This document shows positions 8,291-15,727 of a stretch of 20,466 nt of DNA, in pieces. Below the pieces are notes generated by a model. It worked only from the letters and a program-made list of their open reading frames with translations. It did no database searches and was not told where the DNA came from. A program made the translations under genes and the position numbers. Positions within the stretch are counted from its first letter, which is position 1, and each line of letters begins with the position of its first letter. Source of the DNA: a virus; IMG/VR virus record IMGVR_UViG_3300025131_000544, positions 1-20,466 of that record; one strand, written 5' to 3'.

Positions 8291-9140
8291 TCAGCGGAAC
8301 CTCCATGTCCGCCGTATGACCGCAATTGGTACACTCATACAAGTGAGTCATGTCAAGATTTGGAGTCACCTTACCCAAGGTGGTACGCAAGTATCTTGAA
8401 TCTTTAGCCGGCATCTGACGTACAAACGTAGTGCGGCTGATAATATCAGTATCTCCATTGACAGAAATAATTACTTCTTTGAGTTGATCTGTTAAAGCAG
8501 AGGACGGCATTTTCTTTTTTTGTCTTCTCTGGGATTCTTTAAAGATTTTCACTTCATCGTTGCCGGTCAAAAGGCGGCACTCCACTTCCACCTTGGAAAA
8601 TGGAAGTGTTATTATAAAGGTGCTCCTATTGGTCAGAGTAATCCCAAGTTCCTCAACTGCCTCAAATGTGTTGTTTGATTTCACATCCGATAGATCAAAC
8701 GAGAAATCATCCACCTCGGCACATGCTGGGCATGTTACTTTTGTATCATATTCTGAGCCGTATCCTGTAATTCGAGCAGCCACGATAACGGCATTCTTGT
8801 CGCCGACCAACATCTCATTGACCTTAATGTTCTTATCGGTGATTAGGTTTTGTAGTGCCCTGTCAATTGCGGTACCATTCTTAAGAAGTGCCCTATCAGT
8901 TAGAAGGTCTTCCTCTTTCGCAGTCATATAGCGAATTTCAATTTCCTCTCGGTTGTGAAGAGGATGTTGAGGGGGGTAAAAAACGCCTCGGCTCGGTAAT
9001 ACGACTGTTTCTGTCGGAGTTGACCAATTAAACTTTGCAGTAGATGATGTTTCTTCGGGAACAATTGCGGCAGGGGCTACCCCGTCGTCTTCCAAGAAAA
9101 CTTCTTCGGAGGAGCCCATACGGCCTTCATTTCTATTCAT
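8265..9140 (-). CDS. T4 gp26/gp51-family baseplate assembly protein with zinc knuckles
   Basis: 291 residues. After an acidic, disordered N terminus (~40 aa) it carries the T4 baseplate-protein family pattern: VVLPSRGVFYPPQHPL, then IEIRYMTAKEEDLLTDRALL, GTAIDRALQNLI, LLTGNDEVKIF, RQMPAKDSRYLR and the C-terminal VPLTTDFFWPK. In T4 this family (gp26, gp51) helps assemble the baseplate hub. Two cysteine pairs, C137-x-x-C140 and C270-x-x-C273, form a probable zinc-binding site. The start is ATG 9140 with AAAGG 9 nt upstream. Later ATGs at codons 4 and 8 are less well placed. The gene lies right after the tail tube, and its 3' end carries a T7 run leading into the start-less frame 8072-8290. It may therefore make two products, a short form and a form extended by ~67 residues, as tail-assembly chaperones do. 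Confidence 0.85.
   Translation of the reverse strand: MNRNEGRMGSSEEVFLEDDGVAPAAIVPEETSSTAKFNWSTPTETVVLPSRGVFYPPQHPLHNREEIEIRYMTAKEEDLLTDRALLKNGTAIDRALQNLITDKNIKVNEMLVGDKNAVIVAARITGYGSEYDTKVTCPACAEVDDFSFDLSDVKSNNTFEAVEELGITLTNRSTFIITLPFSKVEVECRLLTGNDEVKIFKESQRRQKKKMPSSALTDQLKEVIISVNGDTDIISRTTFVRQMPAKDSRYLRTTLGKVTPNLDMTHLYECTNCGHTADMEVPLTTDFFWPK
8276..8282 (-). other. Candidate +1/-2 frameshift site (T7 run)
   Basis: The minus strand reads GAC TTT TTT TGG CCT AAG TGA in the gp26-like frame. Phe-tRNA on TTT can re-pair perfectly after moving +1 or -2 within the seven T's, entering the 8072-8290 frame at GGC (8275-8273). The -1 frame stops at once. The site lies only three sense codons before the zero-frame stop. 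No strong downstream stem was identified by eye. Confidence 0.6.
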
Positions 9141-9197
9141 ATTTTATAACCTTTCTTTGTAATAATAACTTTATTATCTCTTTTTGTTAAGAAATAT

Positions 9198-9749
9198 TTA
9201 AAGCCCTACTGTGCCACCACGCTTGCCCTTGGCGTATTCTGCCCAATCAAAGGCCACTTCCACAGTAAGTTCGTTCATCTCGTCAGAAGTATAATCCAAG
9301 CTTCCTCCGAAATCAACACTGACTATCCAAGCATTTTTCAAGCTCCATGTATCAATCGGGTCACCCTCGGCATCAATTTGTTGAATGAGGATATCTCCGC
9401 CCAAAGCGTCGCTAGCCTTTTTCTTACTAATGCTGGCACGCTTGTTGGAATCTGTAGGATATTGATATCCCGCTGCCGTTAGTCTCTGGATAAAAGCACT
9501 GGCAAGATCTGGGTCAACAGGGTCAACCAACGTCATACTTATGTTATCCCAGGTGACTCTTCCAGGGTACTTAAAGGTGTAATCCAAAAACATATGTTCC
9601 ACGGTTGAAACGTTTGCCTTTGGCTTCGTTGCTGTTTTAATAGACCACACAGGGATAGCGTCCATGTGGGATGCGCCCCCAAGTTGGACTAGGAACCGAT
9701 ATCGACGTTTTGGGTCACTTTTTTTCTGCCCCCACCAAAGATCTGCCAT
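9198..9749 (-). CDS. Tail tube protein (gp19-like)
   Basis: 183 residues, close to T4 gp19 (163 aa). Family features: an N-terminal strand RYRFLVQLGG, the segment FLDYTFKYPGRVTWDNISMT followed by LVDPVDPDLA, and a C-terminal block with DTWSLKNAWIVSVDFGGSLD and a closing DWAEYAKGKRGG. These match the tube-protein beta-barrel core that stacks as hexameric rings inside the sheath and conducts DNA. The start ATG 9749 has AGGAGA about 9 nt upstream. The gene follows the sheath gene after a 50-nt spacer that holds two short palindromes and a copy of the ACTATWTA element, so it may have its own promoter. This would suit a protein needed in many copies. No anomaly is seen in the coding region. Confidence 0.93.
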   Translation of the reverse strand: MADLWWGQKKSDPKRRYRFLVQLGGASHMDAIPVWSIKTATKPKANVSTVEHMFLDYTFKYPGRVTWDNISMTLVDPVDPDLASAFIQRLTAAGYQYPTDSNKRASISKKKASDALGGDILIQQIDAEGDPIDTWSLKNAWIVSVDFGGSLDYTSDEMNELTVEVAFDWAEYAKGKRGGTVGL

Positions 9750-9765
9750 TACTTATTTTCTCCTA

Positions 9766-9796
9766 ATGATATCATAATAAATAGTTTCATGAAACT
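9766..9796. repeat. Two short perfect palindromes in the sheath-tube spacer
   Basis: The 50-nt gap between sheath and tube genes holds ATGATATCAT (9766-9775) and AGTTTCATGAAACT (9783-9796). Between and partly overlapping them is the recurrent element ACTATTTATTA (minus strand, 9775-9785). On the minus strand no T-run follows the 14-bp palindrome, so it does not look like a normal terminator for the sheath gene. A protein-binding or RNA-processing site is possible. Confidence 0.5.
9778..9785 (-). promoter_or_regulatory. Recurrent intergenic element ACTATWTA, site 5 (before tail tube)
   Basis: The minus strand reads ACTATTTA, and the 11-mer ACTATTTATTA (9775-9785) is identical to that at 8048-8058. 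It ends 28 nt before the tube ATG, leaving room for a short leader with the AGGAGA ribosome site. Candidate late-promoter core. Confidence 0.4.
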
Positions 9797-9799
9797 TTT

Positions 9800-12700
9800 T
9801 TAGTCCTCAAAAGATGCCCCACTATTTGTGATGACAAAGTCGATGGCGAAGAACTCTACAGATCGAGTCGGCTTCACCAGTAGTTTAGCATACACAATGT
9901 TTCTGTCGATAAGATCTGGCGTTGTGGTAGTCTCGTCAAGGATAAGCTTGAAGTCCTGAATGCCAAACTGAGCCTTTACAGAATCCAACAATGGCGTTGC
10001 CTGTTGAATAAATCTCGCCCAGGTGTCTCTCGTGTTCTGCTCGAACAGGAGTCGAGAAGCGATAAACGATATCTCACGCTTCAAGAATACCATCAGGCGA
10101 CGGACGTTAATCCGATCAAGAGCAGAAGCTGTTTGTTGAAGTGTTTTTTGTCCGAAGATAACGATCCCTTCTGCCGGGAACTTAGCTATCGGGTTAATAT
10201 TTGCCTCATACAGTTTATCTCTATCATCCGAAGATAGACGCTTGGCAACTTCTAGCACCGGTATGCCCGCTGCACCCTCTGACAGTCCGCCTCGCTGGAA
10301 CCCAGCGGGAGCAAACCATGGGGCAGCAACCCTGTCCGTGGTAGAAAGAGCACCCATGGCCACTACCGAAGGAGGTGCCCAAAGTGTTCTATTAGATACT
10401 GTATCTTGTATTAATACCCAAGGGGCGTAACAAGCTCCGTAGCTATTGTTAATGTTTCTTGCCTTGAGTGTATCGACCGCCTGTTTCACCGTATAGGCGT
10501 TTCGGGCGGAAGCACTTTCTGTACTTTCTGTGTCTGCATCATACACTTTTCGAATATCTATAATAGCCAAGGCATCACCACGTTCTTCCACTGTATCAAG
10601 CAAGTGCTTGGTTACATTTTCTTGGGTAATTCCCGGCATTGTTATTAGATTGTACGACGTCGTGTCCGAGTCAGACATTATGTTCACCGCACGCTTCAGA
10701 GTATGTAGCTGATAGGACTCGTCCTCGTCGGAGGCAGTCTCAAACCCGCTCAAGCGGAAGGGGTCACGCTCGGTAATATCAAAGCCGTCAGAACCCCCTG
10801 CCAAAAGAGTGGTAAATCTATCTGCGCCACGATCCAGTGTTCCTGTATAAGAAGAACTAACGGCCGAAAGGCTGTTTCCAGCAAGTCGAGACCCCGAAGT
10901 ATAAGTCAATGTACCGTTACTTTCGGCAACAATATCATCGAGCGAGAATGTCCAAGATATTGTCAAAGCATCGCTTGTAAGGCTTCCTGAACTTTGTCCA
11001 ATTCCGGAGGCTTCAACATCGTGAGATGGTGAATAAGGTGTTCCCTGGAGTCCTTTTGCACGAGGGCGAATCAGATCTGTGATTTCGTCATTAAACAACG
11101 TGTCAGTAGGAGTCTTACCCGTCCATGCACCCCAATAGGTGCTCTTCATTTTTCCTGCTGTATTGCCCCAGTTGCTTCTTTGCCGCAAAGGAACTCTTGG
11201 GAACTTAATAGAAGCGGATAGTGACCCCGGAGCGAACGCAGTTCGGTTCTGCACGTTGAGAGAAATAACGTCGTCGAACGCCTCTCTGTCAACGGTGGCT
11301 GGGTGTCCGCCGATATCGCCGAAGGAAGAAGCCTTGCCTCCGTAGACCATAGAGCTAGCTCTTGCCGTGCCGCTCGCAAACTGACCAAGGCTATAGACTT
11401 TCCCTGATCCAGAGAGAATCGTGCAATCACGATACTTTAAAGGACCATAGACGCCGAAGGGCAAGCAGGCTTCACCGTGAGCCCCACGATCAACATCTTC
11501 ATCCATGGCAACACGGATGTACTTAGATTTATTCGAATACTGACCGTAAACTCTGTTAAGTTTCATGGTCTGGTCATACACTTCGTACTGATCACCAACC
11601 ACTCTTGCAATATAGTTCGGAGAAGCAGGATTCAAATCCAACCCATCAAATCTTTCTAGAATGATCGGGTTTGAGTCGGTATCACGCATTTTTCGAATCA
11701 ACAGCCCAAAAGACCCATACAGTTCGAAGTCTCCGTCGGGTGCTTTAATATCTACAATCGATACCTTTACCTCCCTCTGTGTTGAGTCTCCTGCTGATCT
11801 CGCTTCCACTCTAAACAGCTTTTGCATGCTAGCTGGATCGTATGTTGACGTGTTAGTACTAAGATCTTGTGCCAGGAACCATCCTGTGGATGCCTTCGTA
11901 GCAGCAAACTCAAAATCGCTCTGCTCTTGGGTAGCATCCTTTTGATTAACCATCGGGAGTATAGCACAATGGAACTCACTTGATGTTTGAATCTCAGCAC
12001 TGCAAACACCAATCGAGGCAGAGTTTTCTGCCTTCAACTGGCGCTCAAAAGATTCCCCAAGCCAGAATTTTCCACCAAGGTTTGCGTTTGCCGCAGCAGT
12101 GGTAGAAATGCTGGTATTTGTTACGGTGGGGTTAGTATTCAAAACTTTTCGAATAAAGTTTTGCTTGGACGGATTAAGGCTAATTCTTGTGGTGTTTAGG
12201 TTACCCAATGTCCCGTCTTTAGTGACGCCCAGGACAATGTCACCATTTGTTTCGGTCTTGAACAAAGCGCAAGCAGATCCTGTAACCTTGCCAACATGAG
12301 CTTGTGTTCCGGAAATGACAACACGCCCGCCGGTGCAATAAAACGTCGCCGCAAGGGTTCCTGTCACAGGTTCTCCGATTCCCCCAGCCTTCAAGCTGCT
12401 CGATGGCCAAACAAACAGACCCCAAGCACCTCCGGCAGAAACGGTACTGCTAATTGTTCCTGCTGCCCAACCGGCGAGACCGGCAGAACTAGCATCAGTG
12501 GACTGTTCTCCCAAAAGACGAAGGTAAGTAACAGGAGAATTATTTCTAAGCCATGCTTGAGCGGCGTAAGCGCCGTAGGTAGGTCCCGTGACACTTCCTC
12601 CACGCCACACATCGCCGCCTGCGCCGCCTGCAACTGGCTCGCCAAAGGTCTCAACAAAGTCAGAAAAGGAACTTACTGTAACTGGGGTCATCCCCGGTCC

Positions 12701-12829
12701 CTTGCTGGCTCTGCCTATAACTACAGGGCCAACAGCCGCTGGTGTTGCGGGAAGTTGTGAGTTGTCTATTTCGTCAACAAAAACCCCTGGGGAAATGAAC
12801 TTGAATTTTTTAGAAGAGTCGCTCGCCAT
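9800..12829 (-). CDS. Tail sheath protein (gp18-like, 1009 aa)
   Basis: 1009 residues, far longer than T4 gp18 (659 aa). The N terminus has the sheath signature: KFISPGVFVDEIDNSQLP, then VGPVVIGRASKGPG and SFSDFVETFGEP. The C-terminal domain, from about residue 740, has the conserved core used for inter-subunit linking: IMSDSDTTSYNLITMPGI, APPSVVAMGALS, AAPWFAPAGFQRGG, LYEANINPIAKFPAEGIVIF and GQKTLQQTASALDRINVRRL, followed by an IDRNIVYAKLLVKPT strand. The region in between (about 150-700) is Ser/Thr/Gly-rich and likely forms extra domains on the outside of the sheath. The sheath contracts to drive the tube through the cell envelope. The start ATG 12829 has GAGGAG 11 nt upstream, after a 103-nt gap with a palindrome and direct repeats. 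No frameshift or internal stop is seen. Confidence 0.95.
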   Translation of the reverse strand: MASDSSKKFKFISPGVFVDEIDNSQLPATPAAVGPVVIGRASKGPGMTPVTVSSFSDFVETFGEPVAGGAGGDVWRGGSVTGPTYGAYAAQAWLRNNSPVTYLRLLGEQSTDASSAGLAGWAAGTISSTVSAGGAWGLFVWPSSSLKAGGIGEPVTGTLAATFYCTGGRVVISGTQAHVGKVTGSACALFKTETNGDIVLGVTKDGTLGNLNTTRISLNPSKQNFIRKVLNTNPTVTNTSISTTAAANANLGGKFWLGESFERQLKAENSASIGVCSAEIQTSSEFHCAILPMVNQKDATQEQSDFEFAATKASTGWFLAQDLSTNTSTYDPASMQKLFRVEARSAGDSTQREVKVSIVDIKAPDGDFELYGSFGLLIRKMRDTDSNPIILERFDGLDLNPASPNYIARVVGDQYEVYDQTMKLNRVYGQYSNKSKYIRVAMDEDVDRGAHGEACLPFGVYGPLKYRDCTILSGSGKVYSLGQFASGTARASSMVYGGKASSFGDIGGHPATVDREAFDDVISLNVQNRTAFAPGSLSASIKFPRVPLRQRSNWGNTAGKMKSTYWGAWTGKTPTDTLFNDEITDLIRPRAKGLQGTPYSPSHDVEASGIGQSSGSLTSDALTISWTFSLDDIVAESNGTLTYTSGSRLAGNSLSAVSSSYTGTLDRGADRFTTLLAGGSDGFDITERDPFRLSGFETASDEDESYQLHTLKRAVNIMSDSDTTSYNLITMPGITQENVTKHLLDTVEERGDALAIIDIRKVYDADTESTESASARNAYTVKQAVDTLKARNINNSYGACYAPWVLIQDTVSNRTLWAPPSVVAMGALSTTDRVAAPWFAPAGFQRGGLSEGAAGIPVLEVAKRLSSDDRDKLYEANINPIAKFPAEGIVIFGQKTLQQTASALDRINVRRLMVFLKREISFIASRLLFEQNTRDTWARFIQQATPLLDSVKAQFGIQDFKLILDETTTTPDLIDRNIVYAKLLVKPTRSVEFFAIDFVITNSGASFED

Positions 12830-12869
12830 TTATTTACTTTCTCCTCGCTTTGAAGTCTGGTATATCGTC

Positions 12870-12913
12870 ACACAAATAAGGATTTGCGCTACTATTAAAT
12901 AGTAACACAAATA
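12870..12913. repeat. Direct repeat pair flanking a palindrome before the sheath gene
   Basis: ACACAAATA occurs at 12870-12878 and again at 12905-12913 on the plus strand. Between the two copies lies the 15-nt palindrome TACTATTAAATAGTA (12890-12904), two 7-bp arms around one central base. The palindrome contains the recurrent element ACTATTTA on the minus strand. The arrangement resembles an operator or a composite promoter region, but no function is shown. Confidence 0.5.
12896..12903 (-). promoter_or_regulatory. Recurrent intergenic element ACTATWTA, site 4 (before tail sheath)
   Basis: The minus strand reads ACTATTTAATA (12893-12903), one base different from the two identical copies at sites 5 and 6. 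It is 66 nt before the sheath ATG, the longest spacing of the six, and lies inside a 15-nt palindrome. Candidate late-promoter core. Confidence 0.35.
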
Positions 12914-12932
12914 TTGAAACTCCCTTGAAATA

Positions 12933-13817
12933 CTAAGAGCGATATTTATCTTTTCTTCCTTGGTGATATTCAATCTCATCACCAAGTATGACACGCTCTC
13001 TTTGGAATTGAATTTTTGCAGCCGACTGTCGTCGTACTACGTTCGGAGTCTTTTGGTTTTTGTCGGCCCCTATAAGATACCCAAGTACATTAAAAGTTAT
13101 GTTTGTTTTAAAAATTCTTTCCGAAGTCTCAAGTCCAGAAGAATTATTTTCAAAAGAATATTCCGGGGTTATAAAAGCTTCATAATGATTTTTATTATGA
13201 CTTATTTTAAAGGCGCTAGGAGTTGATGTTGTGGTTGCAAAAGCGGATAGAATCTGATTCATCTGTTGCTGGTATTCTGCCACAATAGATATCGTATAGT
13301 TAACCTCAACAAACGTTGGCATTGGCACAGACAGTGTTTCATAGACAATGTTTTTATTTTCATTGGGAAAAGTCTGGTAGTTTTTTACTATGCCCCCCGG
13401 AGATTTTCGTATCGTATTTGCGTTAGCAAAGTTTTTTGTCTTATCCTGATGCACCACTCTTGCTATCTCTATCGACCCACCTCGGTTATAATAATCAAAA
13501 TATGGAGGTATATGCACGCCATATCGGCCTTTTTTCGTAGGATCACTGACCAATGAATTTTTCATTATTGAAATTATAGGGTAAATTAAAGTCCTACCAT
13601 TGGGTCTCAAAGTCGGGTCGTTTTTTATTTGAAATGCACGCTCAGGAACAGAATATATAACAGGAACTTTCTTAAATCCTTCGTTTGTTTCTGCAAAAAT
13701 ATCAAGGTTTTCATTTATGTACTCATATAGAGCAAAATCTATATCTTCCAGCGTTGATGGAGTCATAGGGTATACTGAATATGGTTGCACTCCTGGCGTT
13801 TTTGTTCTAATTGGCAT
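12933..13817 (-). CDS. Tail completion / sheath terminator protein (gp15-like)
   Basis: 294 residues from ATG 13817. A TTG one codon upstream (13820) is possible, but GAGGA lies 7 nt before the ATG. The layout follows T4 gp15 (272 aa), the hexameric ring that caps tube and sheath: an N-terminal helix (DIDFALYEYINENLDIF), KVPVIYSVPERAFQIKND, then PIISIMKNSLV, a central LSVPMPTFVEVNYTISIVAE followed by YQQQMNQILSAFAT (compare the gp15 segment with YELSIFTRYEDDMFQIVEQI), and RIFKTNITFNVLGYLIG before a basic tail. It overlaps the end of the gp14-like gene by 11 nt, and the start lies inside that gene's last codons, so translation is probably coupled. Likely role: end cap of the finished tail and docking surface for the head. 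The assignment is from pattern plus order 13-14-15. Confidence 0.8.
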   Translation of the reverse strand: MPIRTKTPGVQPYSVYPMTPSTLEDIDFALYEYINENLDIFAETNEGFKKVPVIYSVPERAFQIKNDPTLRPNGRTLIYPIISIMKNSLVSDPTKKGRYGVHIPPYFDYYNRGGSIEIARVVHQDKTKNFANANTIRKSPGGIVKNYQTFPNENKNIVYETLSVPMPTFVEVNYTISIVAEYQQQMNQILSAFATTTSTPSAFKISHNKNHYEAFITPEYSFENNSSGLETSERIFKTNITFNVLGYLIGADKNQKTPNVVRRQSAAKIQFQRERVILGDEIEYHQGRKDKYRS

Positions 13818-14310
13818 CAAAGAGTCCTCTTCTTGCTTGCTTGGCCACCAAAGTTACCTCCAAAGAGGTGTTGTCAGCAAATGCACTGTCTTGTCCAAAC
13901 AGGTAACGTGGCTCAAAGATATCTACAATTTCAAAATACATCTCATCGTATTGAATAAAGTCTCCCAGTCGAGCAAACAAATTTTGATCTTCAGTAAGGC
14001 GGCGCTTGTGAAGATGTATGTTCAAATTGTATAAATTATCAAAACCATATTTTTCTTGAACCCTATCCGAGCCGGCATACTCAACAAGTCCATATACTCT
14101 TACTGGTTGCAAGAAAGATTTTCTGATAGCTTCACCGTAGAGAGAATGATAATCCGTTCTTTCAACATCTATTGGGTAATACAGAATTTGTTCCCCAACA
14201 ATTTTCTCAATGATCTCATCATTGATTTGTTTTACGAAATTACGTTCTGCTTTTCCAACAAAAAGCGGAGGGGGTGGCTGTACCGGCTGGGTCCATTTAT
14301 TGTTTGCCAT
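13807..14310 (-). CDS. Neck protein (gp14-like)
   Basis: 167 residues, shorter than T4 gp14 (256 aa). The order of motifs matches gp14: ILYYPIDVERTDYHSLYGEA, then FLQPVRVYGLVEYAGSD, a short helix, NLNIHLHKRRLTEDQNLF, GDFIQYDEMYFEIVDIFEP and LFGQDSAF. In T4, gp13 and gp14 complete the head after DNA packaging and form the neck to which the tail binds. The N terminus has a proline run (QPVQPPPPLF). It starts 4 nt after the gp13-like stop with AGG 8 nt upstream of the ATG and overlaps the gp15-like gene by 11 nt at its end. It lacks the C-terminal extension of T4 gp14. No anomaly in reading frame is seen. Confidence 0.83.
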   Translation of the reverse strand: MANNKWTQPVQPPPPLFVGKAERNFVKQINDEIIEKIVGEQILYYPIDVERTDYHSLYGEAIRKSFLQPVRVYGLVEYAGSDRVQEKYGFDNLYNLNIHLHKRRLTEDQNLFARLGDFIQYDEMYFEIVDIFEPRYLFGQDSAFADNTSLEVTLVAKQARRGLFDAN

Positions 14311-14314
14311 TTAT

Positions 14315-15568
14315 TTAGCCTACATATATGCCGTGAGGAATTGTTTTTAGCGTCTCGTTTACACTGGCTTGTAGTGCCGCATCACCTTCCGCTAGCTTTC
14401 CATAGACCAACTCATCAAGGACGGCCTTAAGTTCCTCTCTAAGTGCTGACTGTTCTTCTTTAGCTTCAGAGATCAGAGCGGGTCCGTTAAGAGTTACGTC
14501 GTTTCCGGGGATTGGAATGCTACCCAGCTTTGATCTTACCTGTCCTAAAGTTTCTTTGCACAAAGAAAGAGAAAATCTCCTTATCCACTGCTTCCCTATA
14601 CTGTTAATTTTATCATAGGGCAAATTCGGGAAAGGCAATGTGTTCATGTTATTTACCCCGTCGGCCCCATATTTTCTATCTGCCTTTTCGGTAAATGCAT
14701 CTTCCGATACTCTAAAGTCTACCCAGAACTTAGACGGATTCTCGCCGCTAGGAGTAGGAAAGATCCTAAGTTTATTATCATTAATCCTAAATGAATAATG
14801 TGATGCTCTCACGTTCATGTCTTCTTCATATGCATAGGCTTGAAGAACGTTTTGCCACGCTGGGACTAGCGTAAACATAGTGTCGTCGGCATATTGTCCA
14901 TACGTTGACAAATTTCCAACAGCGCCGACGGGGTAAGAACCACCGAAGAATCTCCATGCGGCCTGGGCTGTTTTATAATAAACTTTCTGAATTGTTATTG
15001 CGCTGGTTCCTACAGATCCTGTAAATGCTGCGCCTGCGCCGGTTCCATCGATGGATGCGCTATAAATTATATCCTGTAGGTCATAATCTTGAACATCTTT
15101 TTCGGCTGTAAAGGACGCTGAAAATATTGTTTGGCTTGCTCCGACGGACGCATGAAGTCCTGCCCCCCGTCCAATATGAGTGGCATACCCAAGTTGAAAT
15201 CTGGGAAACTTTAAATTTGCCTTTGTACTGTACGATCCACTCAGTTCTCCGTCTTGGTCAAAAGAACCAGTAGAGTTCCCTAGGAAATCAGATAAAACAT
15301 TTTTAGCTTGATGGGTGTTTATTAAATAAGAATACTCTAGGACCGCTTCTTCATAAGCGTTGTAGACGTTTGCAGTAGTTATTTCTAAATCTAGTACATT
15401 TCCCCCGAGTTTATTATACACATAGGCTACTTGATCAACTGCGCCGCTTACAAAATTAGCAGAAGTATAAACTCCATATGCCAAAGAGGTTAAAACTTGA
15501 GAACTACTTCCGGTAGAAGTTAAAACAATGGCGCTATTGGTACTTTTTGGAGATAGGTCAATTGGCAT
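14315..15568 (-). CDS. Neck / head-completion protein (gp13-like)
   Basis: 417 residues against 309 in T4 gp13. Recognisable blocks are VYNKLGGNVLDLEITTANVY followed by NAYEEAVLEYSYLINTHQAK, VPAWQNVLQAYAYEEDMNVR followed by SHYSFRINDNKLRIFPTP, and NTLPFPNLPYDKINSIGKQW followed by IRRFSLSLCKETLGQVRSK. The C-terminal ~60 residues are helical and charged. A Ser/Gly/Ala-rich segment (~150-210) is probably an insertion. Role by family: it binds the portal vertex after packaging and, with the gp14-like protein, forms the neck. The start ATG 15568 has AGGA about 10 nt upstream. It is the first gene after the capsid terminator, and the 159-nt gap before it holds a copy of the ACTATWTA element, so the neck-tail genes may begin a new transcription unit here. 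Confidence 0.82.
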   Translation of the reverse strand: MPIDLSPKSTNSAIVLTSTGSSSQVLTSLAYGVYTSANFVSGAVDQVAYVYNKLGGNVLDLEITTANVYNAYEEAVLEYSYLINTHQAKNVLSDFLGNSTGSFDQDGELSGSYSTKANLKFPRFQLGYATHIGRGAGLHASVGASQTIFSASFTAEKDVQDYDLQDIIYSASIDGTGAGAAFTGSVGTSAITIQKVYYKTAQAAWRFFGGSYPVGAVGNLSTYGQYADDTMFTLVPAWQNVLQAYAYEEDMNVRASHYSFRINDNKLRIFPTPSGENPSKFWVDFRVSEDAFTEKADRKYGADGVNNMNTLPFPNLPYDKINSIGKQWIRRFSLSLCKETLGQVRSKLGSIPIPGNDVTLNGPALISEAKEEQSALREELKAVLDELVYGKLAEGDAALQASVNETLKTIPHGIYVG

Positions 15569-15611
15569 TTAAATATTTTCCTAGAATGTTGTGGTGTAAC
15601 TGCAATAATAG

Positions 15612-15619
15612 TAAATAGT
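15612..15619 (-). promoter_or_regulatory. Recurrent intergenic element ACTATWTA, site 3 (before neck genes)
   Basis: The minus strand reads ACTATTTACTA (15609-15619), one base different from the two identical copies at sites 5 and 6. It lies downstream of the capsid terminator and 43 nt before the gp13-like ATG, which is where a new promoter would be needed. Confidence 0.4.
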
Positions 15620-15640
15620 TTTCTCTTATATACTTAGGCT

Positions 15641-15677
15641 TATAAAAACAGAAAACCTCGCCACATGGACGAGGTTT
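15641..15677 (-). terminator. Rho-independent terminator after the major capsid gene
   Basis: On the minus strand an 8-bp perfect stem (AAACCTCG / CGAGGTTT, 15653-15677) with a 9-nt loop is followed by TTTTCTGTTTTT. It lies about 50 nt after the capsid stop codon, in the only long gap of the window, and would end or attenuate the gp22-gp23 transcript. Confidence 0.8.
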
Positions 15678-15682
15678 CCTGC

Positions 15683-15716
15683 ATTGTTATTCAATCTAGC
15701 AAGCTAGACTAACAAT
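15683..15716 (-). repeat. Interrupted inverted repeat between capsid stop and terminator
   Basis: The inner arms TCTAGC and GCTAGA (15695-15708) are separated by two bases. The outer arms ATTGTTA (15683-15689) and TAACAAT (15710-15716) also pair. Together they form a long, bulged hairpin just after the capsid stop codon and before the terminator. It may protect the abundant capsid mRNA from 3' decay or serve as a processing site. This is inference. Confidence 0.55.
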
Positions 15717-15727
15717 CTGGTTAGTTA

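Noticed and set aside
8515-8522. A-AAA-AAG type -1 slippery heptamer on the minus strand inside the gp26-like gene
   Set aside because: It is in the correct frame, but a -1 shift would give only about 22 codons before a stop and would remove the conserved C-terminal half. No downstream structure is evident. A coincidence of a Lys-rich stretch is more likely.
9783-9802. Palindrome followed by T-run on the plus strand, terminator-like
   Set aside because: The T-run follows only in the plus direction, and no plus-strand transcript is expected. In the gene direction the hairpin has no T-tract.
12296-12760. 154-aa open frame on the plus strand
   Set aside because: It is antisense to the conserved N-terminal part of the tail sheath. 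Its Cys/Arg/Ser-rich composition is typical of shadow frames.
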